Below are positions 7,708 to 17,601 of a DNA stretch of 64,000 nucleotides, piece by piece. Numbering within the stretch: the stretch's first letter is position 1; every line of letters starts with the position of its first letter. This stretch comes from Neorhizobium lilium (GTDB taxonomy: Bacteria; Pseudomonadota; Alphaproteobacteria; Rhizobiales; Rhizobiaceae): positions 868,001-932,000 of the forward strand of contig NZ_SBIP01000002.1 in NCBI RefSeq assembly GCF_004053875.1, given 5' to 3'. The notes below the pieces were generated by a model, which ran no database searches, was not told the DNA's origin, and saw only the letters and a list, made by a program, of their open reading frames with translations. The position numbers and the translations under genes were made by a program.

Positions 7708-9303
7708 TTAATCGACGTTGAAGGCCAACGGCTTTGCCTGCCGAATCGCCGGATTGGCGGTCAGCCTGTCGAGCACCTCCTGCGAGACCGGCCCGTCGAC
7801 ATACAGCAAGGCGATCGCGTCGCCCCCCTGGCTGTCGCGGCCAAGATGGAAGTTGGCGATGTTGACGCCGGCATTGCCGAACGTCGTACCGATAAAGCCG
7901 ATCATGCCGGGAACGTCCGTATTGGTGATGTAGACCATGTGCGCGCCGACATCGGCATCGAGGTTGATGTCCTTGATCTGGATGAAGCGCGGCTTGCCAT
8001 CGGAGAAGACCGTGCCTGCAACCGAGCGCGTCATGGTGTTGGTCTTGACCGTAAGCTTGATATAGCCGTCGAACACACCCGACTTGTCGCGCTTGACCTC
8101 GGACAGGATGACGCCCTTTTCCTTGATCATGATCGGCGCCGAAACCATGTTCACATCCGAGACCTGCGGACGGATCAGACCTGCCAGAAGCGCGCTCGTA
8201 AGTGCCTTTGTGTTCATGGAAGCCGTCGCGCCGTCATAAAGGATCTCGATCTCCTTGATCGCATCTTCAGTCACCTGGCCGACGAAAGCACCCAGCACGT
8301 CGGCAAGCCGGATGAAGGGCTTCAGGAGCGGCGCTTCTTCCGCCGTGATCGACGGCATGTTGATCGCGTTCGAGACTGCCCCCTTTATCAGGTAGTCCGA
8401 CATCTGCTCGGCCACCTGCAGGGCGACATTTTCCTGCGCTTCCCTGGTGGAAGCGCCCAGATGCGGCGTGCAGACGACATTGTCGAGGCCAAACAGCGGG
8501 CTTTCCGTCGCGGGCTCCACTTCGAACACGTCGAAGCCGGCACCGGCGACATGGCCGGCCTTGATGGCGTCGGCAAGGGCTGCCTCATCGACCAGACCGC
8601 CACGCGCGCAGTTGATGATGCGGACACCCTTCTTGGTCTTGGCCAGCGCTTCCCGGTTCAGGATGCCGCGCGTCTTGTCGGTCATCGGTACATGCAGCGT
8701 GATGAAGTCGGCACGCGCCAGCAGTTCCTCCAGTTCCACCTTTTCGACGCCCATTTCCTGCGCCCGCTCCACGGAAAGGAAGGGGTCGTAGGCGATGACG
8801 TGCATACCAAGCCCGATTGCCTTACGGCAGACGATGGAGCCGATATTGCCGGCGCCAATGACGCCGAGCGTCTTGCCGGTGATCTCGACGCCCATGAACT
8901 TCGACTTTTCCCATTTGCCGGCCTGGGTCGAGGCATCGGCCTGCGGCAGCTGACGGGAGACGGCGAACATCAGGGCGATGGCGTGCTCGGCCGTTGTGAT
9001 CGAGTTACCGAAGGGCGTGTTCATGACGATGATGCCGCGACGCGAGGCGGCCGGGATATCGACATTGTCCACGCCGATGCCGGCGCGGCCGATGACCTTG
9101 AGATTGGTCGCAGCGGCAATCAGCTTTTCCGTCGCCTTTGTGGCGGAGCGGATGGCGAGGCCATCGTAATTGCAGATGATTTCGGCGAGTTTATCTTTGT
9201 CCTTGCCGAGCTTGGGCTGGAAATCCACCTCGACCCCACGGTCGCGGAAGATCTGGACGGCGGTTTCCGAAAGTTCGTCGGATACGAGAACGCGAGGTGC
9301 CAT
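7708..9303 (-). CDS. serA: D-3-phosphoglycerate dehydrogenase
   Basis: This enzyme oxidises 3-phosphoglycerate to 3-phosphohydroxypyruvate with NAD, the first step of serine synthesis. The 531-residue protein is the long type: substrate- and NAD-binding domains up to about 310 (GAGNIG at 150-155; R234 in NCARGG, E263 and H281 in CTPHLGAST as the catalytic set), an intervening ASB domain, and a C-terminal ACT domain at about 455-531 that usually mediates serine feedback. The ATG at 9303 follows TAGGAG. It lies 80 bases after serC on the same strand, and the two form a serine operon. Confidence 0.97.
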   Translation of the reverse strand: MAPRVLVSDELSETAVQIFRDRGVEVDFQPKLGKDKDKLAEIICNYDGLAIRSATKATEKLIAAATNLKVIGRAGIGVDNVDIPAASRRGIIVMNTPFGNSITTAEHAIALMFAVSRQLPQADASTQAGKWEKSKFMGVEITGKTLGVIGAGNIGSIVCRKAIGLGMHVIAYDPFLSVERAQEMGVEKVELEELLARADFITLHVPMTDKTRGILNREALAKTKKGVRIINCARGGLVDEAALADAIKAGHVAGAGFDVFEVEPATESPLFGLDNVVCTPHLGASTREAQENVALQVAEQMSDYLIKGAVSNAINMPSITAEEAPLLKPFIRLADVLGAFVGQVTEDAIKEIEILYDGATASMNTKALTSALLAGLIRPQVSDVNMVSAPIMIKEKGVILSEVKRDKSGVFDGYIKLTVKTNTMTRSVAGTVFSDGKPRFIQIKDINLDADVGAHMVYITNTDVPGMIGFIGTTFGNAGVNIANFHLGRDSQGGDAIALLYVDGPVSQEVLDRLTANPAIRQAKPLAFNVD

Positions 9304-9383
9304 GGATTGGGCTCCTAAAATGAGGATCGATGCTGAATGGGGAATGGCGGCTCCGCATCGAAGCGGAGCCGATATGGTGCTGG

Positions 9384-10565
9384 CTAGGCGGCAGCCTTGG
9401 TAAGCGCGGCCTTCTGCGTCTTGAACGCATAATCCAGCCAGGGCATCAGGGCCTTCATGTCGGCTTCATCGATCGTGGCGCCAGCCCAGATGCGAAGCCC
9501 GGACGGAGCATCGCGATAGGCGCCCGTATCGAAGGCGACGCCTTCGTTTTCCAGGATAGCCACCACGCCCTTGGCAAAGGCCGCCTGCGCGTCGTCGTCC
9601 AGCGCCGTAACGTCGGGATCGACGATCTTGAGGCAGACGGAGGTATTCGACCGCGTCGCCGCTTCGACGGCAAGGTTCTCGATCCAGCCATTGGCCGCCA
9701 CGAAATCGAAGATCACCTTGGCATTGGCGTCGGCACGGGCCGTGAGGGCCTTCAGACCGCCGAGCGACTTCGCCCAGTTCAGTGCGTCGATATAGTCTTC
9801 GACGCAGAGCATGGACGGCGTATTGATCGTCTCGCCGGTAAAGATGCCTTCGATCAGCTTGCCACCGGAGGTGAGGCGGAAGATCTTCGGCAGCGGCCAG
9901 GCCGGCGTGTAGCTCTGCAGGCGCTCGACCGCACGCGGGCTGAGGATAAGCATGCCATGGCCGCCCTCCCCGCCCAGCACCTTCTGCCAGGAGAAGGTGA
10001 CGACATCGAGCTTGGAAAAGTCCATGTCCTGCGCGAACGCCGCCGACGTGGCGTCGCATATGGTCAGGCCCTTGCGGTCGGCCGGGATGAAATCGGCATT
10101 GGGAACCCGAACGCCGGAGGTCGTTCCGTTCCAGGTAAAGACCACGTCACGGTCGAAATCGACGGTGGAAAGGTCCGGAAGAAGGCCGTAGCCCGCTTCG
10201 ATCTTGCGCACGTCCTTGAGCTTGAGCTGCTTGACGACGTCGGTAACCCAGCCGGCGCCAAAGCTCTCCCAGGACAGCATGTCCACGCCGCGCTCGCCGA
10301 GCAGCGACCATAGCGCCATTTCGACGGCACCCGTGTCTGAAGCGGGCACGATTCCGATGCGGTAATCCGCGGGCACCTGGAGAATATCACGGGTAAGGTC
10401 GATGGCCTGCTTCAGCTTCGTCTTGCCGACCTTGGCGCGGTGCGAACGACCGAGCGGAGCGTCGGAGAGAGCATCAAGCGACCAACCGGGGCGCTTCGAG
10501 CAAGGGCCAGAAGAAAAATGGGTGTTTTCCGGACGCACGTCCGGCTTTGCGGTGCCATTAGCCAT
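9384..10565 (-). CDS. serC: Phosphoserine aminotransferase
   Basis: SerC is a PLP enzyme that transfers the amino group from glutamate to 3-phosphohydroxypyruvate, the second step of serine synthesis; it also acts in vitamin B6 synthesis in many bacteria. The 393-residue protein shows the PLP-lysine motif [23 protein letters not shown] near the N-terminus and [12 protein letters not shown] near the end, as in the alphaproteobacterial subgroup. The ATG at 10565 is chosen for the GGAAGGG site upstream and the family start ([12 protein letters not shown]). It is first in the operon with serA, behind a structured leader. Confidence 0.97.
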   Translation of the reverse strand: MANGTAKPDVRPENTHFSSGPCSKRPGWSLDALSDAPLGRSHRAKVGKTKLKQAIDLTRDILQVPADYRIGIVPASDTGAVEMALWSLLGERGVDMLSWESFGAGWVTDVVKQLKLKDVRKIEAGYGLLPDLSTVDFDRDVVFTWNGTTSGVRVPNADFIPADRKGLTICDATSAAFAQDMDFSKLDVVTFSWQKVLGGEGGHGMLILSPRAVERLQSYTPAWPLPKIFRLTSGGKLIEGIFTGETINTPSMLCVEDYIDALNWAKSLGGLKALTARADANAKVIFDFVAANGWIENLAVEAATRSNTSVCLKIVDPDVTALDDDAQAAFAKGVVAILENEGVAFDTGAYRDAPSGLRIWAGATIDEADMKALMPWLDYAFKTQKAALTKAAA

Positions 10566-10649
10566 ATGTATACCCTTCCAGGTAATTGGCTCCTCGTTGG
10601 GGAGGAGTGTCCCGCCGTCGTGGGTAATGGCGTCCACGATTCCAGTCAA
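10566..10649 (-). promoter_or_regulatory. serC promoter and structured leader (serC RNA motif candidate)
   Basis: On the minus strand TTGACT (10649-10644) and TACCCA (10626-10621), 17 bases apart, form a plausible promoter. The resulting short leader holds a hairpin, CTCCTC around CCCAAC and GAGGAG (10608-10591), just before the ribosome binding site. A conserved RNA upstream of serC, the serC motif, has been described in alphaproteobacteria; position and hairpin fit it. I recognise it by location and shape and could not align it, so the identity is moderate. Confidence 0.5.
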
Positions 10650-10703
10650 GTGGAATGTCGCGATCCGGCGTTTTTTTGACGCAAGATGTCGGAGCCAAAC
10701 GAA

Positions 10704-10729
10704 AGCCGCCCGGCTTTCACCGGGCGGCT
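10704..10729 (-). terminator. Terminator of the outer membrane protein gene
   Basis: AGCCGCCCGG (10704-10713) and CCGGGCGGCT (10720-10729) form a perfect 10-bp stem with a 6-base loop. On the minus strand it is followed by TTTCGTTT, so it ends transcription of the gene stopping at 10752. Confidence 0.8.
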
Positions 10730-10751
10730 GGAAGAAAAAGGCTGATAGAGA

Positions 10752-11576
10752 TTACTTGTAGACGATTGGCTCCGGTGCCGGCTCGTAGGGAGCCGGGGTG
10801 TCGCAACCGCCGAAGACGTAGCGGGCGCCGACGCGGGCTTCATGAGAATCAAAGCCCTTGTCGCGGCCGGGACCGCCATTGTCGACGTAGCCGAACATGT
10901 CGCCACCGGCGATGTGGCGGTAGCGGTAGCCTACGTCGGCCTTGAGGTTGCAGGTGATATCGATCGATGCGCCGGCCATCAGCGCATAGGTCAGGCGCCA
11001 CTTGCCCTCGCCGCCATGTTCGGTCGAGTAGCAGCCGGGAGCCGTCGGATCGTCGCAGATCGTGTTGCGCAGCTTGCTCCACTTGACGTAGGAACCGCCG
11101 ATGCCGGCGCCGATATAGGGCGTGACATAGCCATAGGTGCCGAGATCGACATAGGCATTGGCAAGCAGCGAATAGGCGCGCATGTCGGCGCGGTCGTCCG
11201 AGGTGCAGGTAAAGCCGGAGCAGCTTCCCGTCGTAGAGCCCTTGAAGTTTGCCTTGGTAAGGTAGTCGAAGGTCACGTCGGTGCGCAGGTAGTTGTTGAT
11301 CTGGTAGCCGACGCCGCCGCCGAACAGCGCGCTGTCCTTGATGGAGCTGTGGTCGAAATCGACTTCGTTGGCATTCGAGCCCTGGAAGTATTTGGCGCCG
11401 CGCATATGATTGAAGGAATAGCCGACATCGCCGCGCAGATACCAACCGGACGCTTCCTGAACCGTCACCTCGGGAGCATCCTGAAGGGGCGCGGGCTGCG
11501 GTTGATAAAGGTCTGCGGAATTGGCGGCGTTCACCGTCAGCAACAGCGCGAAGACGCTGGCCAGGCACTTGTTCAT
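10752..11576 (-). CDS. Outer membrane beta-barrel protein (Omp25/Omp31-like)
   Basis: The 274-residue product has a signal peptide (MNKCLASVFALLLTVNAANSA) followed by a mature start DLYQP, typical of the rhizobial/Brucella Omp25-Omp31 type barrels. Alternating aromatic and small residues through WYLRGDVGYSFN, VGYQINNYLRTDVTFDYL and TPYIGAGIGGSYVKW, plus the barrel-closing RVGARYVFGG, mark an eight-strand porin-like fold. The ATG at 11576 is chosen for GGAG upstream. The four cysteines in the loops (CSGFTC, CDDPTAPGC) may form disulfides. It is a single gene with its own terminator. Confidence 0.85.
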   Translation of the reverse strand: MNKCLASVFALLLTVNAANSADLYQPQPAPLQDAPEVTVQEASGWYLRGDVGYSFNHMRGAKYFQGSNANEVDFDHSSIKDSALFGGGVGYQINNYLRTDVTFDYLTKANFKGSTTGSCSGFTCTSDDRADMRAYSLLANAYVDLGTYGYVTPYIGAGIGGSYVKWSKLRNTICDDPTAPGCYSTEHGGEGKWRLTYALMAGASIDITCNLKADVGYRYRHIAGGDMFGYVDNGGPGRDKGFDSHEARVGARYVFGGCDTPAPYEPAPEPIVYK

Positions 11577-11760
11577 GGGTTCATCTCCAAAGCTAGTATC
11601 GCGTATGGCAGGCACGACGCGCAGCCACCCTCGTCTGTCGTGGAGAATGAATGATAAAAGTTAAGTCCCACTTAACTATGCCTGTTTACCAAACCGCTCC
11701 ATGTTGGAACTATCTACTTCCTGCGCCAAGCGTTACCTCTTGACAGCTCGTGACGAAACC

Positions 11761-13647
11761 ATGCGCCCCGCGGCCGCGTTAACCGAAGCCCCAGCGGAAA
11801 GGACGCACGCTTTGATTTCATCAAGAGACGCCGCAGACTTGTCAGCCGCTATAAAACCAACGGTGCCGCGTCCGCTTTCCGATCATGGTGCCATCGGCAA
11901 TCTGCGCACGCTGGCCCTGGTGGCCCGGGACGGCACGATCGACTTCCTGTGCTGGCCCTATCTGGACAGCCCGAGCATCTTTGCAGCCCTGCTCGATGCC
12001 GATCGCGGCGGTGCCTTCGAGCTCTCGCCGAAGATAAAGAACGCACGCTGCCTGCAGCTTTACGTACCGGAGAGCAATGTCCTCACCACCCGCTGGCTGG
12101 GCGAAAGCCAGAGCGCTCAGGTGACCGACCTCATGCCCCTGCCGCAGGAGGTGGACGGGCCGCTGTCCCTCATTCGCCGTATCGAGGTGAGCCGCGGCGA
12201 AATCGAATTTGAACTTCGGTGCTGGCCACGTTTCGACTATGCCCGTCAGAAACCCGACGTCACGATAGAGGACGGGCAAGCCTTTTTCAGTGTGGGAGAC
12301 CTGACCCTGCGTCTGTCCGCACCCGTGTCCTTTGTTGTAGAGAATGGGGGCGTCAGCGCCTCCTTCCGCCTGAAGGCTGGCGAAACCCTCGATATCGTCC
12401 TCGACGGAAATGCCGGCGACCTGCCGGAAGGGGAAGCGGTGACTGCGATCATCCAGCAAACCGTCAGCTATTGGCAGGGCTGGGCGAAAAAATCGACCTA
12501 TCGCGGACGCTGGAGGGGCGCCGTCACCCGCTCCGCGCTGGCGCTTAAGATGCTGACCTCCGAGAAATACGGATCGATCGCCGCCGCCGGCACATTTGGT
12601 CTGCCGGAAGCGCCCGGAGGCGAGCGCAACTGGGATTACCGCGCAACCTGGATCCGCGACGCCTCCTTTACGATCTACGCGCTGATGCGGCTCGGCTATC
12701 AGGATGAGGCGAACGCTTTCACCCACTGGCTGACTGAGCGGACCGAGCGTTCCGACGACGGCCAGTTGCAGATCATGTATGGGCTGGATGGACGCAGGAC
12801 TCCTAGAGAGATCGAACTTCCGCATCTGTCGGGCTATGGCGGCGCCCGCCCGGTGCGCATCGGCAATGACGCCGCTGGTCAGGTTCAGCTCGATATATAC
12901 GGCGAGTTGCTCGATTCCATCTACATCAGCAACAAATACGGTGAAGCCATCTCGCACCGGAACTGGAGCGGCGTCCGCGAGGTGGTGGACCACGTCTGCG
13001 AGATCTGGCAGGAGCCGGATGCGGGCATATGGGAAATGCGCAGCGAACCGAGCGAGCAACTGCATTCGCGGCTCATGTGCTGGGTCGCAGTGGACCGCGC
13101 TGTGCGGCTAGCCCAGAAGCGGTCGCTCTCGGCCCCCTTTGGACGCTGGATCGAGACAAGGAACGCCATCAGCGAGAACATCTGGCAGAACTTCTGGAAC
13201 GAGAAACTCGGCCACTTCGTCCACACGAAAGGCGGCGACAACCTCGACGCGTCCATGCTGATGATGCCGCTCGTGCGCTTCATCAGCGCGACGGACCCGG
13301 CCTGGCTTTCGACACTGGATGCAATCTCGGCAGAACTCGCCGATGGCTGCCTGGTCATGCGGTATCGGCGAGACGACGCGCTCGATGGGCAGGAGGGCTA
13401 TTTCGCTGCCTGCTCCTTCTGGTTTGTGGAGTGCCTGGCCCGTGCCGGACGGCTGGAGGAAGCGCGGATCAACATGGAAAAGCTGCTGCAGCTCGGCAAC
13501 CACTTGCAGCTCTATTCGGAAGAATTCGACGCTCGGGGCGAATTCCTCGGTAATTTCCCGCAGGCTTTCACCCATTTGGCGCTGATCAGCGCCGCCTTCT
13601 ATCTCGACGGCGCCCTGGACGGAAGGTTCAGCCAGTGGCGTCCGTAA
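11761..13647 (+). CDS. Glycoside hydrolase family 15 protein
   Basis: The protein (about 628 aa from the ATG at 11761) has an N-terminal beta-sandwich domain opening with DHGAIGNLRTLALVARDGTIDFLCWP, then the (alpha/alpha)6 GH15 barrel. Signatures visible are RNWDYRATWIRDASFT, with the catalytic-region WDYRxxWIRDA, and the late DGQEGYFAACSFWFVECL. Members act on alpha-glucans or trehalose; the trehalase branch is common in actinobacteria and rhizobia, but the substrate cannot be read here. The start is uncertain: a TTG at 11812 has a better GGAAAGGA site. There is no signal peptide, so a cytosolic role is likely. Confidence 0.88.
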   Translation: MRPAAALTEAPAERTHALISSRDAADLSAAIKPTVPRPLSDHGAIGNLRTLALVARDGTIDFLCWPYLDSPSIFAALLDADRGGAFELSPKIKNARCLQLYVPESNVLTTRWLGESQSAQVTDLMPLPQEVDGPLSLIRRIEVSRGEIEFELRCWPRFDYARQKPDVTIEDGQAFFSVGDLTLRLSAPVSFVVENGGVSASFRLKAGETLDIVLDGNAGDLPEGEAVTAIIQQTVSYWQGWAKKSTYRGRWRGAVTRSALALKMLTSEKYGSIAAAGTFGLPEAPGGERNWDYRATWIRDASFTIYALMRLGYQDEANAFTHWLTERTERSDDGQLQIMYGLDGRRTPREIELPHLSGYGGARPVRIGNDAAGQVQLDIYGELLDSIYISNKYGEAISHRNWSGVREVVDHVCEIWQEPDAGIWEMRSEPSEQLHSRLMCWVAVDRAVRLAQKRSLSAPFGRWIETRNAISENIWQNFWNEKLGHFVHTKGGDNLDASMLMMPLVRFISATDPAWLSTLDAISAELADGCLVMRYRRDDALDGQEGYFAACSFWFVECLARAGRLEEARINMEKLLQLGNHLQLYSEEFDARGEFLGNFPQAFTHLALISAAFYLDGALDGRFSQWRP

Positions 13648-13660
13648 AGACACCGAGCTA

Positions 13661-13996
13661 GGACCAATCGACATTCAGGTTTCGGGCGTGGCGCGAGCGG
13701 ATTTTGCTTCTGAACAGGAGGGAAGGCTGCAGTGGAGCCTTTCCTCCACAAGGCCTTTCCGACGGTGAGGTCTGGTTTATCGGGCTTACCTGACAAAAGG
13801 TCCAGTGGACCTTTTGTCAGCCGAACGCCCGAAGGGCCAGGGACAAAATCCGGCGCGTTCCGCAGGGATATGGTGAAAATCGCCCATTTCCGCGTCGCGA
13901 ATCCCCGATGGATATAAGATCCACCATCGGGTTCGCTCCTGGAACTGAACGATTTTCCCTCATACCACGCTCCAAATCCTGAATGTCGATTGGTCC
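13661..13996. mobile_element. MITE-like element with terminal inverted repeats and TA ends
   Basis: The left end GGACCAATCGACATTCAGG is repeated inverted and perfectly at the right end. Including the flanking CTA/TAG, the perfect match is 22 bases; it then continues imperfectly for about 65 bases. Each end is bordered by TA (13659-13660 and 13997-13998), the target duplication made by IS630/Tc1-type transposases. Inside is a perfect palindrome with 15-base arms (13790-13820) and a second stem near 13896-13936. There is no coding capacity, so it would be a non-autonomous element. The IS630 link is inference from the TA. Confidence 0.7.
13790..13820. repeat. Perfect palindrome inside the MITE-like element
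   Basis: CTGACAAAAGGTCCA and its exact complement flank a single central G. As RNA it would be a strong hairpin on either strand, and it may serve as a transcript end for the two convergent genes. Confidence 0.85.
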
Positions 13997-14000
13997 TAGA

Positions 14001-15356
14001 TCAGGCAGCAGCCGAGCGCACATTGGCGATGACGTCAACCAATCCATCGACGATACGCTCCACCTGCGCCCGGTCGTCGCCTTCCGCCATGACGCGGATC
14101 AGCGGCTCGGTTCCCGAGGGGCGGATCACAAGCCGGCCTTTCGAAACGAGTTCCGATTCGGCATCGGCGATCGCTTGACGGACAACCATATCCTCCAGCG
14201 GCTTACCTCCCGAAAAACGGACGTTCTTCAACAGTTGCGGCACAGGCTCGAAGCGTCGGCATATCTCGCTCACCGGGCGGCCAAGCCGCTTGGCGCGTGC
14301 CAGGATCTGCAATGCCGCCACAAGGCCGTCGCCTGTCGTGCCGAAGTCGGACAGCACGATATGACCCGATTGTTCGCCACCCACGTTGAAATTGTGGTTG
14401 CGCATGTGCTCCACGACGTAGCGGTCGCCCACTTTGGTGCGCGCAAGATCGAGCCCTTTGCCCCGAAGGAAGCGCTCTAGTCCCAGATTGGACATGATGG
14501 TCGCGACGATCCCGCCGCCCGTCAGTTTTTCGTCTTCCGCCCAGCTTTCGGCAATTACCGCCATGAGCTGGTCGCCGTCGATGATCTCGCCGCGCTCGTC
14601 CACGATGATGACACGGTCCGCATCCCCATCGAGCGCAATGCCGATATCGGCACGCACTTCATGAACCTTCTTCTGAAGATTGGCCGGGCTCGTGGAGCCG
14701 CAGTCGAGATTGATGTTGGTGCCGTTCGGCTCGTTGCCGATCGTCACCACCTCAGCGCCGAGTTCCCAGAGAGCGAGCGGGGCGACCTTGTAGGCCGCAC
14801 CATTGGCGCAGTCGATGGCGACCCGCAGGCCGTGCAGCGTCACGTCGCGAGGCAGGGTGCGCTTCACATGTTCGATATAGCGGTAGATGTCGCCCTCTAC
14901 GCGCTTGGCACGGCCGATATCGGCCGACTTCGCCAGTTGCGCATGCGGGTCCTTGTCGAGGAGATCCTCGATCTGCATCTCGAGTTCATCGGAAAGCTTG
15001 TAGCCGTCCGGACCGAAGAGCTTGATCCCGTTGTCCTCGTAAGGATTATGGGAGGCGGAAATCATCACACCGACATCTGCCCTCAGCGAACGCGTCAGCA
15101 TGGCGACCGCGGGTGTCGGAATCGGGCCAAGCAGGAAGACGTCGAGCCCCGCTGCGGTGAACCCGGCCACCATGGCATTTTCCAGCATATAGCCGGAAAG
15201 GCGGGTATCCTTGCCGATCACCACGCGATGGCGGTGGTTGCCGTTGCGGAACATGGTGCCTACGGCAATCCCGACGCGCATGGCAAGGTCGGGCGTCATA
15301 GGGAAGACGTTCGAATGCCCGCGGATCCCGTCGGTGCCAAAATAGCGGCGTGTCAT
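14001..15356 (-). CDS. glmM: Phosphoglucosamine mutase
   Basis: GlmM interconverts glucosamine-6-phosphate and glucosamine-1-phosphate on the way to UDP-GlcNAc for peptidoglycan and lipopolysaccharide. The 451-residue protein has the phosphoserine loop SASHNP (S102), the metal loop DGDADR near 240, the sugar-binding GEQSGH and the C-terminal phosphate loop [12 protein letters not shown]. The ATG at 15356 follows GGAGCTTGC. It lies downstream of ftsH in the usual rhizobial order, but a terminator separates them. A MITE-like element begins three bases after its stop codon, so no terminator of its own is visible. Confidence 0.97.
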   Translation of the reverse strand: MTRRYFGTDGIRGHSNVFPMTPDLAMRVGIAVGTMFRNGNHRHRVVIGKDTRLSGYMLENAMVAGFTAAGLDVFLLGPIPTPAVAMLTRSLRADVGVMISASHNPYEDNGIKLFGPDGYKLSDELEMQIEDLLDKDPHAQLAKSADIGRAKRVEGDIYRYIEHVKRTLPRDVTLHGLRVAIDCANGAAYKVAPLALWELGAEVVTIGNEPNGTNINLDCGSTSPANLQKKVHEVRADIGIALDGDADRVIIVDERGEIIDGDQLMAVIAESWAEDEKLTGGGIVATIMSNLGLERFLRGKGLDLARTKVGDRYVVEHMRNHNFNVGGEQSGHIVLSDFGTTGDGLVAALQILARAKRLGRPVSEICRRFEPVPQLLKNVRFSGGKPLEDMVVRQAIADAESELVSKGRLVIRPSGTEPLIRVMAEGDDRAQVERIVDGLVDVIANVRSAAA

Positions 15357-15504
15357 GCAAGCTCCTTCATCATCGCCCTGAGGCGGCCTTCGCGGGGATC
15401 GAACCCGATCATATTTGTATTACCGCATATGGCGAGCTTCGCTAATGCCACACTTGGGTGGTACTGGCACATAAATTAGCGTCAAAAGTGATTATATCCC
15501 GTTA

Positions 15505-15538
15505 CCAAAAAAGGCCGCCCGACGAAGCCGGACGACCT
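15505..15538 (-). terminator. Terminator of ftsH
   Basis: On the minus strand AAGGTCGTCCG pairs with CGGGCGGCCTT (two G-T pairs) around a TTCG-type loop, followed by TTTTTT. It sits 25 bases after the ftsH stop and separates ftsH from glmM. Confidence 0.8.
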
Positions 15539-15562
15539 TTTCCATGTCGATGACAGTCGATG

Positions 15563-17497
15563 TCAGCGCGGCTGTGGCTCCAGCCCACCTTCAGGTTCGC
15601 CGCCCTTCGGCTCATCCTTCTTGGACCCTGCACTTGGTACTGCCGAGCCGCGAGCGGTCGGAGAATCGTCGCCCGTGTCGCGCGAAGGCTTCTGGCCTCT
15701 GATCAGCGCCTTGATTTCCTCACCCGACATTGTTTCGTATTCCAGCAGCCCTTCGGCCAGGATGACGAATTCGTCGTGCTTCTCGGTCAGGATGCGGCGA
15801 GCTTCGGTATAGGCCTCGTCGATCAGGCGGCGTACTTCCATATCGATCTTCTGGGCGGTCGATTCGGACACGTTCTTCGATTGCGAAACCGAATGGCCGA
15901 GGAAGACTTCCTGCTGGTTCTCACCATAGGCGACCTGCCCGAGTACGTCGGAAAAGCCCCACTGGGTGACCATGGCGCGGGCAAGCTTGGTTGCCTGCTC
16001 GATATCGGACGATGCTCCGGAGGTAATATTCTCCTTGCCGAAGGTCAGTTCCTCCGCCACGCGGCCACCCATCATGATGACGAGCCGCGAAACCATCCAC
16101 TTGAAGCTCATGGAATAACGGTCGCCTTCCGGCAGCTGCATCACCATGCCGAGCGCGCGACCGCGCGGAATGATCGTTGCCTTGTGCAGCGGATCGGCAA
16201 CCGGCACGTTGAGCGCCGTGATGGCATGGCCGGCCTCGTGATACGCGGTCAGCTTCTTTTCGGCTTCGGTCATGGCGGAGGAGCGGCGTTCCGCGCCCAT
16301 CATGATCTTGTCCTTGGCGTCTTCAAATTCGCTCATGGTGACCATCCGCTTGTTGCGGCGGGCAGCCATGAGGGCAGCTTCGTTGACGAGGTTCATCAGG
16401 TCGGCACCCGAAAAGCCGGGCGTACCGCGCGCCAGCACCTTCAGATCGACATTCGGTGCAAGCGGCACGTTGCGGGCATGGACCTTCAGAATGCGCTCGC
16501 GACCGACGATGTCTGGGTTCGGAACCACGACCTGACGGTCGAAACGGCCCGGACGCAGCAGCGCCGGATCGAGAACGTCGGGACGGTTGGTCGCCGCGAT
16601 CAGGATGATGCCTTCATTCGCCTCGAAGCCATCCATCTCGACCAGCAGCTGGTTGAGGGTCTGTTCGCGTTCATCATTGCCGCCACCGAGACCGGCGCCG
16701 CGGTGACGACCGACCGCATCGATTTCGTCGATGAAGATGATGCAGGGCGCGTTCTTCTTGGCCTGTTCGAACATGTCGCGCACACGGCTTGCGCCGACGC
16801 CGACGAACATTTCAACGAAGTCCGAACCGGAAATGGTGAAGAAGGGCACATTGGCCTCGCCGGCAATGGCGCGGGCCAGAAGCGTCTTACCTGTACCCGG
16901 AGGACCGACCAGAAGCACGCCGCGCGGAATACGGCCGCCGAGCCGCTGGAACTTCTGCGGATCGCGCAGGAACTCCACGATTTCTTCAAGATCCTGCTTG
17001 GCCTCGTCCACGCCGGCCACGTCTTCGAACGTCACGCGGCCATGCGCTTCGGTCAGAAGCTTTGCCTTGGACTTGCCGAAGCCCATGGCCCCGCGCGAAC
17101 CGCCCTGCATCTGCCGCATGAAGAACAGCCAGACGCCGAGGATCAGCAGCATGGGCAGCAGCGTGCCGAGATAGCTCAGAAAACCAGAAGACCCATCCGT
17201 TTCCGGACGGGCGACGATGGTGACGTTCTTGGACTGCAGCCGGTCCATCAACGTGTCGTCTATGACGGGGGAGTAGGTCTGAAAGCTGGCACCGTTCTCG
17301 GTATAGGTTCCAAGCACCCTGTTGCCCGTGACGACGACATCGCGCACCCGCCCGGAATCCACATCATGCAGGAACTGCGAATATGGAATCTCGCGCGAGC
17401 TGGTCTGCGTTGGCGCCGTCTGGAACATGCTGAACAAAGCGATCAGCAAGAGGGCTATGATAGCCCAGAGGGCAAAATTACGAAAGTTTGGGTTCAT
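15563..17497 (-). CDS. ftsH: ATP-dependent zinc metalloprotease FtsH
   Basis: FtsH is a hexameric inner-membrane AAA+ protease that degrades misfolded membrane proteins and regulators. The 644-residue product has two membrane helices (about 8-25 and 107-127) around a periplasmic domain, Walker A GPPGTGKT at 198-205, Walker B IIFIDEID near 253-260, the second-region-of-homology arginines near 315-321, and the zinc motif HEAGH at 420-424. The C-terminal tail is long and charged. The ATG at 17497 follows GGGGAGTTCG. It is located 104 bases after tilS on the same strand. Confidence 0.98.
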   Translation of the reverse strand: MNPNFRNFALWAIIALLLIALFSMFQTAPTQTSSREIPYSQFLHDVDSGRVRDVVVTGNRVLGTYTENGASFQTYSPVIDDTLMDRLQSKNVTIVARPETDGSSGFLSYLGTLLPMLLILGVWLFFMRQMQGGSRGAMGFGKSKAKLLTEAHGRVTFEDVAGVDEAKQDLEEIVEFLRDPQKFQRLGGRIPRGVLLVGPPGTGKTLLARAIAGEANVPFFTISGSDFVEMFVGVGASRVRDMFEQAKKNAPCIIFIDEIDAVGRHRGAGLGGGNDEREQTLNQLLVEMDGFEANEGIILIAATNRPDVLDPALLRPGRFDRQVVVPNPDIVGRERILKVHARNVPLAPNVDLKVLARGTPGFSGADLMNLVNEAALMAARRNKRMVTMSEFEDAKDKIMMGAERRSSAMTEAEKKLTAYHEAGHAITALNVPVADPLHKATIIPRGRALGMVMQLPEGDRYSMSFKWMVSRLVIMMGGRVAEELTFGKENITSGASSDIEQATKLARAMVTQWGFSDVLGQVAYGENQQEVFLGHSVSQSKNVSESTAQKIDMEVRRLIDEAYTEARRILTEKHDEFVILAEGLLEYETMSGEEIKALIRGQKPSRDTGDDSPTARGSAVPSAGSKKDEPKGGEPEGGLEPQPR

Positions 17498-17601
17498 CGA
17501 ACTCCCCGGACTGCGACGGCCAGCACGTTGGCGGCCGCCTTTGCTTGGCTCTTAACATAGGATTGCGGGCCGGGCTTGCCAAGGCAGTAGCGGAACACGG
17601 T

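Larger units (their letters stand above)
13648..14000. other. Convergent intergenic region filled by a MITE-like element
   Basis: The 353 bases between the GH15 gene and glmM are almost entirely the inverted-repeat element at 13661-13996. No gene is supported inside it. Confidence 0.8.

Noticed and set aside
7846..9318. Long open frame opposite serA
   Set aside because: It mirrors serA codons on the other strand in a GC-rich genome and has histidine/arginine-rich, family-less sequence. serA is unambiguous.
13817..14047. Short minus-strand frame inside the MITE-like element
   Set aside because: It overlaps the terminal repeat and the end of glmM, has no ribosome binding site and no family.
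15560..17560. Long open frame opposite ftsH
   Set aside because: Antisense frame without recognisable domains; ftsH motifs are all present on the minus strand.
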